64,000 nt of DNA from Paraliobacillus quinghaiensis (GTDB lineage Bacteria; Bacillota; Bacilli; Bacillales; Amphibacillaceae): the NCBI RefSeq assembly GCF_003426025.1, contig NZ_QJSH01000004.1:62001-126000 (forward strand), given 5' to 3'. How positions within the stretch are numbered: the stretch's first letter is position 1; the number at the start of each line of letters is the position of its first letter. Shown here piece after piece: positions 25,362 through 34,162 of this stretch. Below the pieces are notes generated by a model, which did not search any database, was not told the DNA's origin, and worked only from the letters and a program-made list of their open reading frames with translations. The position numbers and the translations under genes are program-made.

Positions 25362-26210
25362 TTAATCTCCTTTTCTGAAGAAGCCAAAGATTCCTGTTGT
25401 CTGTACAATATTTGTAAATGCATGTGGATCCACTTCATAAATGATTCTTTCTAAATCATATAATTCATATCTAGTTATAACCAAAACGAGCATTGACTTA
25501 TCTTCTTTCGAATATGCGCCGCGTGCTGGTAAAATTGTAATACCACGAACCATGGTATCGTGGATAGCTTGTTGTAATTCATCTGTTTTCTTCGTTACAA
25601 TCATTGCTGTAACTTTTTCGTGACGCGTATGCAATCCATCAATAACACGCGTTGAGACATAAAGTGCCAAAAGTGTATAAAGCGCATTTTCTGGTTCATT
25701 TAAGTAACCTGCTAATACAATGATAACACCATTAATAATCATCAAATAGCTGCCAATCGGGCGATCTTTCACTCGTGAAAGCACCATTGCAACAATATCA
25801 GAACCACCCGTGGAAGCACCCCACTTTAATGTGATACCAATACCAATACCAGCAATTACCCCACCAAATACAGCATTCAGCATGATATCACTTGAAAAGC
25901 TCATAATCGGGATAATCTCAAGAAATATTGTTGTAACTGCAACAGAAATGAAACTATAAATCGTAAAATAGCGACCGACTTTAAACCAACCTAATATAGC
26001 AACTGGAATATTTAATAGTAATAGTAAAATACCTGTACTTACCGCATCTATTCCCAAGTATTGCGAAAAGACTGTAGATAATAGCTGTGCGATACCAGTA
26101 AAACCACTGGCATATACATCTGCTCCAATCAAGAAGAAGTTAAGTGCTAATGCATTTAATAATGCACCAATAATAACCACAATAATTCTTTTTGCTTCAA
26201 ACAAAAACAT
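25362..26210 (-). CDS. yitT: YitT-family membrane protein (DUF161 + DUF2179)
   Basis: I start at the ATG at 26210 (MFLFEAKRIIVV), because AAGGGGG lies 11 bases upstream; the upstream extension is less likely. The 282-residue product has five or six membrane segments, with the repeated conserved block NFFLIGADVYASGFTGIAQLLS and GASTGGSDIVAM typical of the YitT family, and a C-terminal soluble DUF2179 domain (about 205-275; TARHEKVTAMIVT ... RGITILPARGAYS). The transported or sensed molecule is unknown. Neighbouring yitS (degV) supports the symbol by order. Confidence 0.87.
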   Translation of the reverse strand: MFLFEAKRIIVVIIGALLNALALNFFLIGADVYASGFTGIAQLLSTVFSQYLGIDAVSTGILLLLLNIPVAILGWFKVGRYFTIYSFISVAVTTIFLEIIPIMSFSSDIMLNAVFGGVIAGIGIGITLKWGASTGGSDIVAMVLSRVKDRPIGSYLMIINGVIIVLAGYLNEPENALYTLLALYVSTRVIDGLHTRHEKVTAMIVTKKTDELQQAIHDTMVRGITILPARGAYSKEDKSMLVLVITRYELYDLERIIYEVDPHAFTNIVQTTGIFGFFRKGD

Positions 26211-26243
26211 AAAATATGTAACCCCCTTATTAACCAAACTCAT

Positions 26244-26678
26244 CCATAGTTTCTACTGCACATATGTTATACATACCCATTATTACAACTAAGTAAGCTA
26301 TTTTTTAGGTTCTTTTCTAAAATATTGCTATTTATGACTGGTCTGCTGTGGACATTTGTTCCGCTATTTGTCTCTAAAGCGACCAATTTCAAGTGATTCT
26401 CCTAAAATAACGTACTAAATGTCCGCCATCCGCTTAAAATAGCTGTTTTTAGTATAAATAACGTATTAAATGTCCGTGAAAAATTTAAATAGCAACAATA
26501 TTTGCGTTAAAGAGACATTTTTTTAAAAAAGCTATACAAAAAACTATAATTACTTTGACGAATACCTTCGCTAACTATAAACTAGAAGTAGTTGCTATGC
26601 AATGGATTATAAGCTTAAAAATAAAAGATCTATTTTTTCTACAAAAGATGGGTAGATTAAATTTGGAGGTGAAAGTGT
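26244..26678. repeat. yitT-yitS intergenic region with a short dispersed repeat
   Basis: The 21-mer AAATAACGTACTAAATGTCCG (26405-26425) recurs at 26456-26476 with one difference, 51 bases later. A more diverged inverted copy lies at about 26349-26370 (TGGACATTTGTTCCGCTATTT). No ORF. The end of the gap should hold the degV promoter. Nothing else was recognised. Confidence 0.55.
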
Positions 26679-27539
26679 ATGACTGTTCAAATTATTGCTG
26701 ACTCAGCTAGTGATTTATCATCTGAGGATTATCAACACTATCAAGTCGAAAGAGTATCATTAACTGTACATTTAGATGATCAAGACTATGAAGACGGGAA
26801 GACAATTTCAGCTAAAACAATATATGATGCGATGCGTGATGGAAAAATTCCTAAGACATCACAAGTTACACCCGAAGCATTTATGTCTACATTTACAAAA
26901 TATGCAAAAGAGAACACACCCTGTCTCTACCTTGCTTTTTCGTCAGAACTTTCAGGTACGTATCAATCAGCTAAAATTGCGGAGGAAGAAATCAAAGCAA
27001 CTTACCCTGATTGGAAACTAACAATTATAGATACCAAATGCGCATCACTCGGCTTTGGTTTAGTTGTTATGCGTGCTGCAGAAGCTGCACAAAATGGTTT
27101 AGAATTAAATGAAGTTACAACAATTGCCCAATATCATGTTGACCATATGGAGCATATCTTTACTGTTGACGATCTTGAATACTTATATCGAGGTGGTCGT
27201 GTAAGTAAATCAGCTGCATTTGTTGGTACATTACTTAAAATAAAACCATTACTTCACATGGAAGGTGGCAAATTAATCCCATTAGAAAAAATTCGTGGAT
27301 CTAAAAAAGTTTGGAAACGTATGCTTGATATTATGGAAGAACGTGGAGAAGACTTAATAAACCAACGGATTGCAATTAGCCATGGTGATGCGTATGATAC
27401 AGCAAAACAATTGGCTGATATGATTGAGGAAAGATTTGGTATAAAAGATATTCATATTAATATGGTTGGTTCGAGTATTGGGGCACATTCAGGTCCAGGT
27501 ACTATTGCATTATTTTTTCTGAATGACACTTATAAATAA
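26679..27539 (+). CDS. DegV-family fatty-acid-binding protein (YitS-like)
   Basis: The 286-residue protein begins MTVQIIADSASDLSSE, has the DegV signatures KTSQVTPEAF and LAFSSELSGTYQSA, and ends with GSSIGAHSGPGT. DegV/FakB proteins bind an acyl chain and present it to a fatty acid kinase; whether FakA is encoded elsewhere cannot be seen. B. subtilis YitS lies beside yitT as here. GGAGGTGAAAGTGT precedes the ATG and a strong terminator follows. Confidence 0.9.
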   Translation: MTVQIIADSASDLSSEDYQHYQVERVSLTVHLDDQDYEDGKTISAKTIYDAMRDGKIPKTSQVTPEAFMSTFTKYAKENTPCLYLAFSSELSGTYQSAKIAEEEIKATYPDWKLTIIDTKCASLGFGLVVMRAAEAAQNGLELNEVTTIAQYHVDHMEHIFTVDDLEYLYRGGRVSKSAAFVGTLLKIKPLLHMEGGKLIPLEKIRGSKKVWKRMLDIMEERGEDLINQRIAISHGDAYDTAKQLADMIEERFGIKDIHINMVGSSIGAHSGPGTIALFFLNDTYK

Positions 27540-27569
27540 GATATTGAAATTATATTCTTCATATGTAAT

Positions 27570-27611
27570 AAAACCGCTACTATGTGTACCTAAACATAGT
27601 AGCGGTTTTTT
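27570..27611 (+). terminator. Terminator after degV
   Basis: AAAACCGCTACTATG / CATAGTAGCGGTTTT arms enclose a short loop, followed by TTTTTAT. Confidence 0.9.
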
Positions 27612-27645
27612 ATTGATTATTGTTTGAGATTTACTAGTCTTATTT

Positions 27646-27671
27646 GTATATTGAGTAAAAAATAAGGGTAT
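27646..27671 (+). promoter_or_regulatory. Candidate SigB promoter of the dehydrogenase gene
   Basis: GTATAT, 14 bases, GGGTAT resembles the SigB pattern GTTTAA-N12-15-GGGTAT, with a perfect -10. It lies 38 bases upstream of a dehydrogenase of a type that is SigB-dependent in B. subtilis. The -35 matches only four of six positions, so this is tentative. Confidence 0.4.
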
Positions 27672-27708
27672 ACATAGTGTAACTTTAACTATGTAAGGGG
27701 ACCTGATC

Positions 27709-28575
27709 ATGCCAAATAATCAAAAGCAAACAATTCAACCAGAACAGCATCAAAACAGACAGCCAGGTATCGAATCACAGATGCAACCACTACCTATTTA
27801 TGATAATGGATCCTATCAAGGAAGTGGTAAATTACAAAACAAAACTGCTATTGTTACAGGTGGTGATAGCGGGATTGGCCGTGCTGTCAGTGTTCACTTT
27901 GCTAAAGAAGGTGCTGACGTAGCAATAATTTATTTTGATGAACATGATGATGCACAAGTAACCAAAACTGCTATTGAAAAGGAAGGTAGAAATTGCTTAC
28001 TCATTAGTGGTGACCTTGGTGATCCTACTTTCTGTCAATCAGCAGTTGATCAAACGATTGATCAGTTTAAAAAAGTTGACATACTAGTAAATAATGCCGC
28101 TGTACAATATCCACAGAACGATATTTTAAACATCAGTAATGAACAACTTGAGAAGACATTTCGTGTAAACATATTTTCGTTCTTTTATATGATTAAAGCT
28201 GCTTTGCCACATATGACTGAGGGCAGTTCAATCATTAACAGTTCTTCCATTACAGCCTATCATGGAAGTGCTAACTTACTTGATTATTCCAGCACCAAAG
28301 GAGCAATCACGTCATTAACGCGTTCCTTATCTCAATCTTTAGTATCTAAAAAAATTCGAGTCAATGGCGTTGCACCAGGTCCAATATGGACACCACTTAT
28401 TCCTTCTACCTTTGATGCTAAATCTGTTGGTCAATTCGGTTCTGATAACCCAAGTGGAAGACCTGGTCAACCGTATGAACTTGCTCCAGCATATGTTTAT
28501 TTAGCTAGTCAAGATTCTAGCTATGTCACAGGACAAATGCTCCATGTAAATGGTGGCGTTATTGTAAATGGTTAA
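27709..28575 (+). CDS. Short-chain dehydrogenase of the general-stress type
   Basis: The 288-residue NAD(P)-dependent oxidoreductase has TGGDSGIG at 50-57 (cofactor), NNAA at 128-131 and catalytic S180, Y193, K197 (YSSTK). The Gln-rich N-terminal arm (1-40, with RQPGIESQMQPLP) is characteristic of the Bacillus group that includes stress protein YdaD/Gs39 and YhdF/YhxC. The substrate is unknown. AAGGGGACCTGATC precedes the ATG. A GGGTAT element upstream suggests SigB control. Confidence 0.87.
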   Translation: MPNNQKQTIQPEQHQNRQPGIESQMQPLPIYDNGSYQGSGKLQNKTAIVTGGDSGIGRAVSVHFAKEGADVAIIYFDEHDDAQVTKTAIEKEGRNCLLISGDLGDPTFCQSAVDQTIDQFKKVDILVNNAAVQYPQNDILNISNEQLEKTFRVNIFSFFYMIKAALPHMTEGSSIINSSSITAYHGSANLLDYSSTKGAITSLTRSLSQSLVSKKIRVNGVAPGPIWTPLIPSTFDAKSVGQFGSDNPSGRPGQPYELAPAYVYLASQDSSYVTGQMLHVNGGVIVNG

Positions 28576-28663
28576 GAAAAAAGTTTAGGGTGATCGATCA
28601 GTGAAGTATGACTGAGGAAAGTTATTCAAATTCTATCTAATATATATTCTAAAAGTAACAGAG

Positions 28664-28699
28664 AAAGTGGGATTCTTTTTAAAGGATCCTGCTTTTTAT
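28664..28699 (+). terminator. Terminator after the dehydrogenase gene
   Basis: AAAGTGGGATTCTTT pairs imperfectly with AAAGGATCCTGCTTT and is followed by TTATATTT. Confidence 0.7.
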
Positions 28700-28796
28700 A
28701 TTTGTGAACTTGTGTAAAAAATTGAAAAATGTATTAGGTTCTTTAAAAAGTCATTGCCTTTTTTTTGTAGTAGCAGTAAAGTAATGAAGTGTGTAA

Positions 28797-28838
28797 AGAA
28801 ATAGCCACACGTTCTTTTAAGTGTTCTATTTCTTTTCT
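28797..28838 (+). promoter_or_regulatory. Leader hairpin upstream of the MATE gene
   Basis: AGAAATAG-CACAC / GTGT-CTATTTCT arms enclose a short loop 20 bases upstream of the TTG start; T-rich DNA follows. It could be an attenuator or a stray terminator; no peptide or ligand domain was recognised. Confidence 0.35.
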
Positions 28839-28858
28839 GAAAATAAAGGGGTGTTTTT

Positions 28859-30214
28859 TTGAAAGATTCAAATACAACAAAGAAAATGACATTATTTGCA
28901 TTAACTTGGCCCATTTTCATTGAAATATTGCTCCACATGTTAATGGGAAATGCTGATACACTTATGCTCAGCCAATATTCCGATAATGCTGTTGCAGCTG
29001 TAGGTGTATCAAATCAGATTTTATCTGTTGTTATCGTTATGTTTGGTTTTGTTGCAGCCGGGGCTGCAATTTTAGTAGCACAGAACCTTGGTGCAGAAAA
29101 GCCCATTGTTGCAGGAAAAGTTGCTGTAACCTCCTTAAGTCTTAATTTAATTTTTTCTTTATTATTGAGCCTTGGATTATTTTTATTTAGTCAAACTATT
29201 TTAAAGATGATGGACTTACCAATCGAATTAATGCATGAAGCTGATTCCTATATGAATGTTGTTGGGGGATTAATATTCGTGCAAGCATTAATCATGACAA
29301 CGTCTGCTATATTAAGAAGTTACGGCTTCACTAAGGATACGATGTATGTCACAATTGGTATGAATATTGTAAATATAATTGGTAACTATTTTGTTATTTT
29401 TGGCCCATTTGGATTCCCTGTACTTGGTGTTGAAGGTGTAGCATACTCTACAATTACAAGTCGTTTCCTTGGATTTCTGACATTATTATTTATTTTAGTG
29501 AAACGAAATAAAGGTACTTTTCCATTTAAGTCGTTTTATAAATACGAGAAAGCACATGTAAAAGATTTGTTGAATATTGGGATTCCATCAGCTGGAGAAC
29601 AGCTCTCTTACAATGCCAGTCAGATGGCAATCACTTATTTTATTGCGCAAATAGGAACAATGGCAATTACAACTAAAGTATATGTCCAAAATATTATGAT
29701 GTTTATCCTCTTATTCTCGATTGCAATTGGCCAAGGCTCACAAATTTTAATTGGTCATATGATTGGGGCAGGTGACATTGACTCTGCTTATAAACGTGGG
29801 CTAAAAAGTTTAAAAATTGCAATTGCAGTTAGTACATTCGCTGCTATTGCCATCTATTTTTCAAGTGACTTTTTATTAGGGATATTTACGGATAATCCAA
29901 CGATTATTGAAGAGGGCGCTTTGCTTTTACTTGTAACTATTATTTTGGAACCTGGTCGTGCATTTAACATTGTTATTATTAATTCCTTACGTGCTACAGG
30001 CGATGTGAAATTCCCAGTATTCGTGGGCATTCTATCGATGTGGGGTGTTAGTGTGACAGTTGCTTGGTTCTTCGGGATCTTCCTTGGCCTTGGACTTATC
30101 GGTATTTGGATCGGATTTATTGCAGATGAATGGTTACGTGGCATTCTTATGCTTAGACGTTGGCGTTCTAAAATTTGGGTCCGTAAATCTTATGTAAAAC
30201 AAGCAGAGCATTAA
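28859..30214 (+). CDS. MATE-family multidrug/Na+ efflux transporter
   Basis: The 451-residue protein has twelve predicted membrane spans in two homologous halves, with MATE blocks PIFIEILLHMLMGNADTLMLSQYS (N half) and GIPSAGEQLSYNASQMAI (C half). It probably exports cationic drugs in exchange for Na+ or H+. The start is a TTG (28859) after AAAGGGG. The stop codon TAA lies inside the following perfect palindromic terminator. Substrates cannot be predicted. Confidence 0.9.
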   Translation: MKDSNTTKKMTLFALTWPIFIEILLHMLMGNADTLMLSQYSDNAVAAVGVSNQILSVVIVMFGFVAAGAAILVAQNLGAEKPIVAGKVAVTSLSLNLIFSLLLSLGLFLFSQTILKMMDLPIELMHEADSYMNVVGGLIFVQALIMTTSAILRSYGFTKDTMYVTIGMNIVNIIGNYFVIFGPFGFPVLGVEGVAYSTITSRFLGFLTLLFILVKRNKGTFPFKSFYKYEKAHVKDLLNIGIPSAGEQLSYNASQMAITYFIAQIGTMAITTKVYVQNIMMFILLFSIAIGQGSQILIGHMIGAGDIDSAYKRGLKSLKIAIAVSTFAAIAIYFSSDFLLGIFTDNPTIIEEGALLLLVTIILEPGRAFNIVIINSLRATGDVKFPVFVGILSMWGVSVTVAWFFGIFLGLGLIGIWIGFIADEWLRGILMLRRWRSKIWVRKSYVKQAEH

Positions 30215-30232
30215 TGCTCTGCTTGTTTTTTA
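30196..30232. terminator. Palindromic terminator shared by the MATE gene and asnO
   Basis: AACAAGCAGAGCAT and its exact complement meet without spacer (a perfect 28-bp palindrome), then TTTTTTATT. The MATE stop codon is inside the stem, and the asnO stop lies at the end of the T run, so the two convergent genes share one compact terminator. Confidence 0.9.
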
Positions 30233-32077
30233 TTTTTCTATTTCAACTTCGTATTTACGCAACCAATAATCTACTTGCGCTAAATAAGCTAATAATTGTG
30301 GACCCTTCATTAATTGCCCAAACCATGGTGCATCAATTTCTTCTCCTTTTGTTGCGACAAGTTCTCTTATTGCTTCTTTGTCAAAAAGTTCAAATAAACG
30401 TGCATCTGGATCATCTAGAATTTGTTCCATCCACTCTACTACTGCATTTGTATAAGCTGGATGGTGAGTCTTTGGATAAGGACTCTTCTTTCGATATAAA
30501 ATATCATCTGGTAATAAACCTTCAAGTGCTTTTCGGAGAATTCCTTTTTCTCTATTTTGGTAATTTTTCACTTCCCACGGTATATTCCAAACATATTCAA
30601 CTAATCGGTGATCACTAAAAGGAACACGAGCTTCAAAGCTAGCCCCCATACTCATCCGGTCTTTTCGATCTAATAAGGTCGGCATGAACCAGTGCATGTT
30701 TAAGTAAAACATTTCTCTACGCTTTTTTTCTGATTCACTATCGCCTTCATATTTTGGTGTTTCATCTATTGTCTCTTGGTATCTATTTAGCATATAGGTG
30801 TGAAGATCCAATTTTTCTTGCCATTCTTTTGTAAGTAACCCTGTACGAACATCGCTTGAGCGAATCCAAGGAAATCCTTCACGCTCTAAATCTTCTTCCC
30901 GATAAAACCAAGGGTATCCTCCAAATATCTCATCTGCACATTCACCAGATAATGCCACAGTCACTTCATTTTTTGTTTTTTGACAAAACCATAATAATGA
31001 GCTATCAACGTCAGCCATCCCTGGTAAGTCACGATATTCGACTGCCTCTTTTAATAATTCTGCTAGTGTCTTATTATCCAATATATAGGTGTATTGCTCG
31101 GTTTGATGTGCATCTACCATTTTTCCAATAAAGTCCGCATCGCTATTCGGTTGAAAAGTGCTTTTTTCAAAATAACGTGCATTATCTTCATAATCAATTG
31201 AGAATGTCGGGAGCGTTTGATTTTTGTGTTTTTTTAAATAATTGGCAGCTATCGCAGTTATTGCACTAGAATCAATACCACCTGAGAGAAATGTACCTAT
31301 TGGAACATCTGATACAAGTTGTCGTTCTACAGCATCTACTAATAATGTACGAACACTTTGCGCTGTTTCTTCGAGGGTTTCTGTATGTGCTTTGCTTTCA
31401 ACATCCCAATACCTCCTGGTTCGCAAGCCATCTCTGTCAAAGATCGCTACATGGGCAGCTCGTAATTCATGAATTCCCTTGAAGACACCATTTCCCGGTG
31501 TTCTCGATGGACCAAGTGATAAAATTTCACTAAGACCTTCTTCATCTAGAATTGGTTTTACAGCATCATGAGCTAATAATGCTTTGAGCTCAGACGTAAA
31601 TAACAACGCACCATCTTGTTCTGTATAAAATAACGGTTTAACTCCTAGGCGATCACGGGCAAGAAAGAGTGCTTCTTTATTTGAGTCCCAAACAGCAAAA
31701 GCAAAAATACCATTAAATTTTTCTACACACTTCTCTTTCCATTCAATATAACTTTTTAAGAGTACTTCTGTGTCAGAATGTGAATTAAAACTCCACCCTT
31801 TCGTTTGTAGTTCCTTTCGGATATCTTCCGTATTATAAAGTTCTCCGTTATAAACAAGTACGTAGTCGTTTCCCTCTTGTAGGCAATGCATTGGTTGTTT
31901 ACCACCGGCTGGATCAACTACTATTAATCTTTTATGACCAAATGCAACATGCTCTGAGATCCACTCCTGTTGCTCGTCTGGACCGCGGTGTTGCAATGCA
32001 TTAGCCATCGTTTTTATCTGACTTTCCTGCTTCGTTAAATCATTGTTAAAATCAATCAAACCCGTTATCCCACACAT
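30230..32077 (-). CDS. asnO: Asparagine synthase (glutamine-hydrolysing), AsnO type
   Basis: This enzyme makes asparagine from aspartate, glutamine and ATP. The 615-residue protein begins with the nucleophile C2 (MCGITGLIDF) of the glutaminase domain (about 1-200) and has the ATP-pyrophosphatase motif SGGIDSS at 265-271 in the synthetase domain. Along its length it is much closer to B. subtilis AsnO (YisO, 614 residues; blocks SLGPSRTPG, KDRMSMGASFEARVPF, RKKSPYPKTHHP) than to AsnB. In B. subtilis asnO is a sporulation-time enzyme near yisL and gerP, the same neighbours as here. A 21-bp repeat array lies 130-275 bases upstream. Confidence 0.93.
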   Translation of the reverse strand: MCGITGLIDFNNDLTKQESQIKTMANALQHRGPDEQQEWISEHVAFGHKRLIVVDPAGGKQPMHCLQEGNDYVLVYNGELYNTEDIRKELQTKGWSFNSHSDTEVLLKSYIEWKEKCVEKFNGIFAFAVWDSNKEALFLARDRLGVKPLFYTEQDGALLFTSELKALLAHDAVKPILDEEGLSEILSLGPSRTPGNGVFKGIHELRAAHVAIFDRDGLRTRRYWDVESKAHTETLEETAQSVRTLLVDAVERQLVSDVPIGTFLSGGIDSSAITAIAANYLKKHKNQTLPTFSIDYEDNARYFEKSTFQPNSDADFIGKMVDAHQTEQYTYILDNKTLAELLKEAVEYRDLPGMADVDSSLLWFCQKTKNEVTVALSGECADEIFGGYPWFYREEDLEREGFPWIRSSDVRTGLLTKEWQEKLDLHTYMLNRYQETIDETPKYEGDSESEKKRREMFYLNMHWFMPTLLDRKDRMSMGASFEARVPFSDHRLVEYVWNIPWEVKNYQNREKGILRKALEGLLPDDILYRKKSPYPKTHHPAYTNAVVEWMEQILDDPDARLFELFDKEAIRELVATKGEEIDAPWFGQLMKGPQLLAYLAQVDYWLRKYEVEIEK

Positions 32078-32204
32078 AATCTAACCACCACATCCTTTCG
32101 CTTATTGAAGATTATCTGTATATGTATCTATATGATGACGTAGTGAGATTGTGCCTATGGGATTATTTTTTTGTTGTTTTTGAAATTTTGTTCTTGAAGG
32201 GTTG

Positions 32205-32351
32205 ATATAGCTCAGGAAAATTGATATATCTGCCCTTCGCATGGAAATATCTACCCTTCATCTGAAAATATCTACCCTCTAGACTGAGATATCTACCCTT
32301 CACGAGATTATATCGGCCCTTTCTCAAGATATATCTACCCTTCGTATAAAA
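32205..32351. repeat. Seven-unit 21-bp phased repeat array
   Basis: Units start at 32205, 32226, 32247, 32268, 32289, 32310 and 32331, each exactly 21 bases apart. The core is ATATCTACCCTTC, followed by eight variable bases. Units 2-7 match it well (two with CTGCCC or CGGCCC variants), while the first keeps only ATAT. The fixed spacing equals two helical turns although the spacer sequence is not conserved. It lies between the 3' end of the NERD gene and the asnO promoter region. No ORF. Confidence 0.9.
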
Positions 32352-32352
32352 T

Positions 32353-33294
32353 TTACGGAATTATATATTTTGCACCTTTATTTTCTCCGACTTTTTTACA
32401 ATTTGAACGCACCAGTATATTTTTTACTATTTTTCTGGAATCTAGATTCAAAAATCTTTCCGCTTGATTACTAGTAATCTCTCTTCCAAAAAGAGTTTTA
32501 TATTCTTGCAATGTTTTGAATGATGCATCAGGATCTCTATGCCTACAGCTTGGACAATACCAATTTCGACTTTTGCGAATCATATACTCGCGCTTACAGC
32601 TTGTGCACCATACGCCACTCTGTATTACACTGTGGTTAATCTGAAATTTTTCAATTATATTTACTGTAGATGGCTCGTGTGCATCTTTTAATTGAGTTGC
32701 AATTTGCAACAGTTCTGACTGCTTACAATTAATGCTTTTATTTGCAGTTAATAATTCAGTGATTCGTTGTGGTAGTCTTTCTCGTAGGAGCATGTTTGGT
32801 TGTTGACCAAGAATATGCAATAAGCAATTTGGGTTGGAAAATACAACTAGAGTGTAAATAGGAAGGTTGCCGAAACTTAAGTACCTTTGCAATCGGTAGC
32901 GTTGAAGTTGAACTTGTGCAATAGGATCATCAAATCGATCAATCTTGCCATTTTCCTTTTCACGTGTAAGTAATCCTGTCTCAACATCATAGGCTAAAAC
33001 ACCTGCATAATTTTTCACTTCTACTATAAGAATAAAATTTTGAAAAAACATCAATGTGTCAATTTGAAAATAGGCAGATGATTCATCACGTAGTCGAAGA
33101 CCATGAAGTAGAAGAGGAGTTTTAGGCAGCTGTTTGTAGTAAAAATCAAGCGATCGTTCTCCACTAAATCCGGATTGCTCCCGCTTCAAATATTCAAGTA
33201 ATGTTGGATATAACGGATCTTGGGTAGACAGTCTAGGGGTAAGTGTTTCTAATTGTATTTGAGTGGGGGTTTTTTGATGGGGTAAAATAATCAA
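32353..33294 (-). CDS. NERD-domain protein with C-terminal zinc ribbon
   Basis: The 313-residue protein has a nuclease-related NERD domain (about 35-160): GERSLDFYY, the strand QIDTLMFFQNFILIVEVKNYAG with the D...EVK catalytic-like residues, and LVVFSNP. A treble or ribbon of C-x2-C ... C-x2-C (CTSCKREY and YCPSCRHRD, about 230-255) follows, then a helix-rich tail. NERD proteins are thought to process DNA; the function is not established. The start ATG follows AAAAGGAGG. The gene appears monocistronic; no terminator is seen after it, where the 21-bp array begins directly. Confidence 0.8.
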   Translation of the reverse strand: MIILPHQKTPTQIQLETLTPRLSTQDPLYPTLLEYLKREQSGFSGERSLDFYYKQLPKTPLLLHGLRLRDESSAYFQIDTLMFFQNFILIVEVKNYAGVLAYDVETGLLTREKENGKIDRFDDPIAQVQLQRYRLQRYLSFGNLPIYTLVVFSNPNCLLHILGQQPNMLLRERLPQRITELLTANKSINCKQSELLQIATQLKDAHEPSTVNIIEKFQINHSVIQSGVWCTSCKREYMIRKSRNWYCPSCRHRDPDASFKTLQEYKTLFGREITSNQAERFLNLDSRKIVKNILVRSNCKKVGENKGAKYIIP

Positions 33295-33387
33295 AAAACA
33301 AGAACCTCCTTTTTATTTTTCTTTTAGTATAGCGTAACTCGACATTTTTTGGAACTGTAAGTTTTATAAGTCATCCGGATTGTTAAA

Positions 33388-33428
33388 AACAAAAAGAGCT
33401 CTAAAAATCGATTTTCCAAAGCTCTTTA
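33388..33428 (-). terminator. Terminator after the DUF2089 mini-operon
   Basis: AAAGAGCT / AGCTCTTT arms with inner AAAATCGATTTT, followed in the minus direction by TTTTTGTTTTT. Confidence 0.75.
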
Positions 33429-33474
33429 CGCATATTTCTCTTAGTTAAACGCACGCACCTACTAATTTAAAATT

Positions 33475-33885
33475 TCAACTTTTTTTGAAAATTTTGTCTA
33501 TATAATCAAAATCAATACTGCTTTTTTTACCTGTATAGAAGAAACCTTTATATCTTATTTTATTATTACTATTAATTATAAGTTCTTTTTGTTCTTTTCC
33601 GTTGCCATCGTATATTGTCATACGAAATTTGTACCCCGTGTACCCAATACTTGGTTTACCTTTGTTAAAGGTGATCTTGTTAAGATTGGATATTATATGT
33701 TTTATTTGCTCTGAATCGATTACAGTAATCTGTTCACCCCGATTTCCGTCAAAAACATCTATTTTTGATACTTCAGACGCGTCCATTGTTATAATCTTTT
33801 TGGGAATATAAGTGGTACCATATAACATTCCAAACAGTATAATTGCAGATGAAATTAATAAGAAAATCTTTTTACTTTTTTTCAA
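33475..33885 (-). CDS. Membrane-anchored or secreted small protein, unknown
   Basis: This 136-residue product starts at a TTG (33883-33885) with a strong AGGAGGAG site seven bases upstream. A basic start KKSKK and a hydrophobic stretch (about 7-23) form a signal peptide or anchor; the rest (about 30-136) is an extracellular beta-rich domain (KIDVFDGNRGEQITVIDSEQI ... KFRMTIYDGNGKEQKELII). I do not recognise the family with confidence. It is the third gene of a unit that begins with the DUF2089 regulator. Confidence 0.55.
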   Translation of the reverse strand: MKKSKKIFLLISSAIILFGMLYGTTYIPKKIITMDASEVSKIDVFDGNRGEQITVIDSEQIKHIISNLNKITFNKGKPSIGYTGYKFRMTIYDGNGKEQKELIINSNNKIRYKGFFYTGKKSSIDFDYIDKIFKKS

Positions 33886-33904
33886 AGTAATTCTCCTCCT
33901 TTAA

Positions 33905-34162
33905 TTACAAATCATTAATACGCGTCTTTTCAACCTCCTTTTGCCTCCTTCTCTTTTTGTCCCATACGTAACTTTGTATGAAATAGATTAAAAAGGTTAG
34001 AACTGTTAGGATAATACCTATAATTCCTAATGGAATAATTGAAACCACAGAAAAAACAGGGATCAATAATCCTAGTTTATTATTGATTCTAAGTAACAGA
34101 AATTCTACCAAACAGATCCCTACAATCATTGGAATGGTCACTAATATCCAAATAATATGCAC
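33905..34162 (-). CDS. Small two-span membrane protein
   Basis: This 85-residue product starts at a GTG that shares its G with the stop of the upstream regulator gene (TAGTG), which indicates translational coupling. Two spans lie at about 3-24 and 34-62, followed by a very basic tail DKKRRRQKEVEKTR. The family is unknown. Pairs of DUF2089 regulators with small membrane proteins are common in Firmicutes. Confidence 0.6.
   Translation of the reverse strand: MHIIWILVTIPMIVGICLVEFLLLRINNKLGLLIPVFSVVSIIPLGIIGIILTVLTFLIYFIQSYVWDKKRRRQKEVEKTRINDL

Noticed and set aside
28696-28938. Minus-strand ORF of 80 codons overlapping the MATE gene start
   Set aside because: It is antisense to the MATE start and leader hairpin, with no ribosome site or recognisable product.
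32205-32351. CRISPR array
   Set aside because: Units are 21 bases with degenerate 13-base cores and eight-base spacers, much too short, and there are no cas genes.
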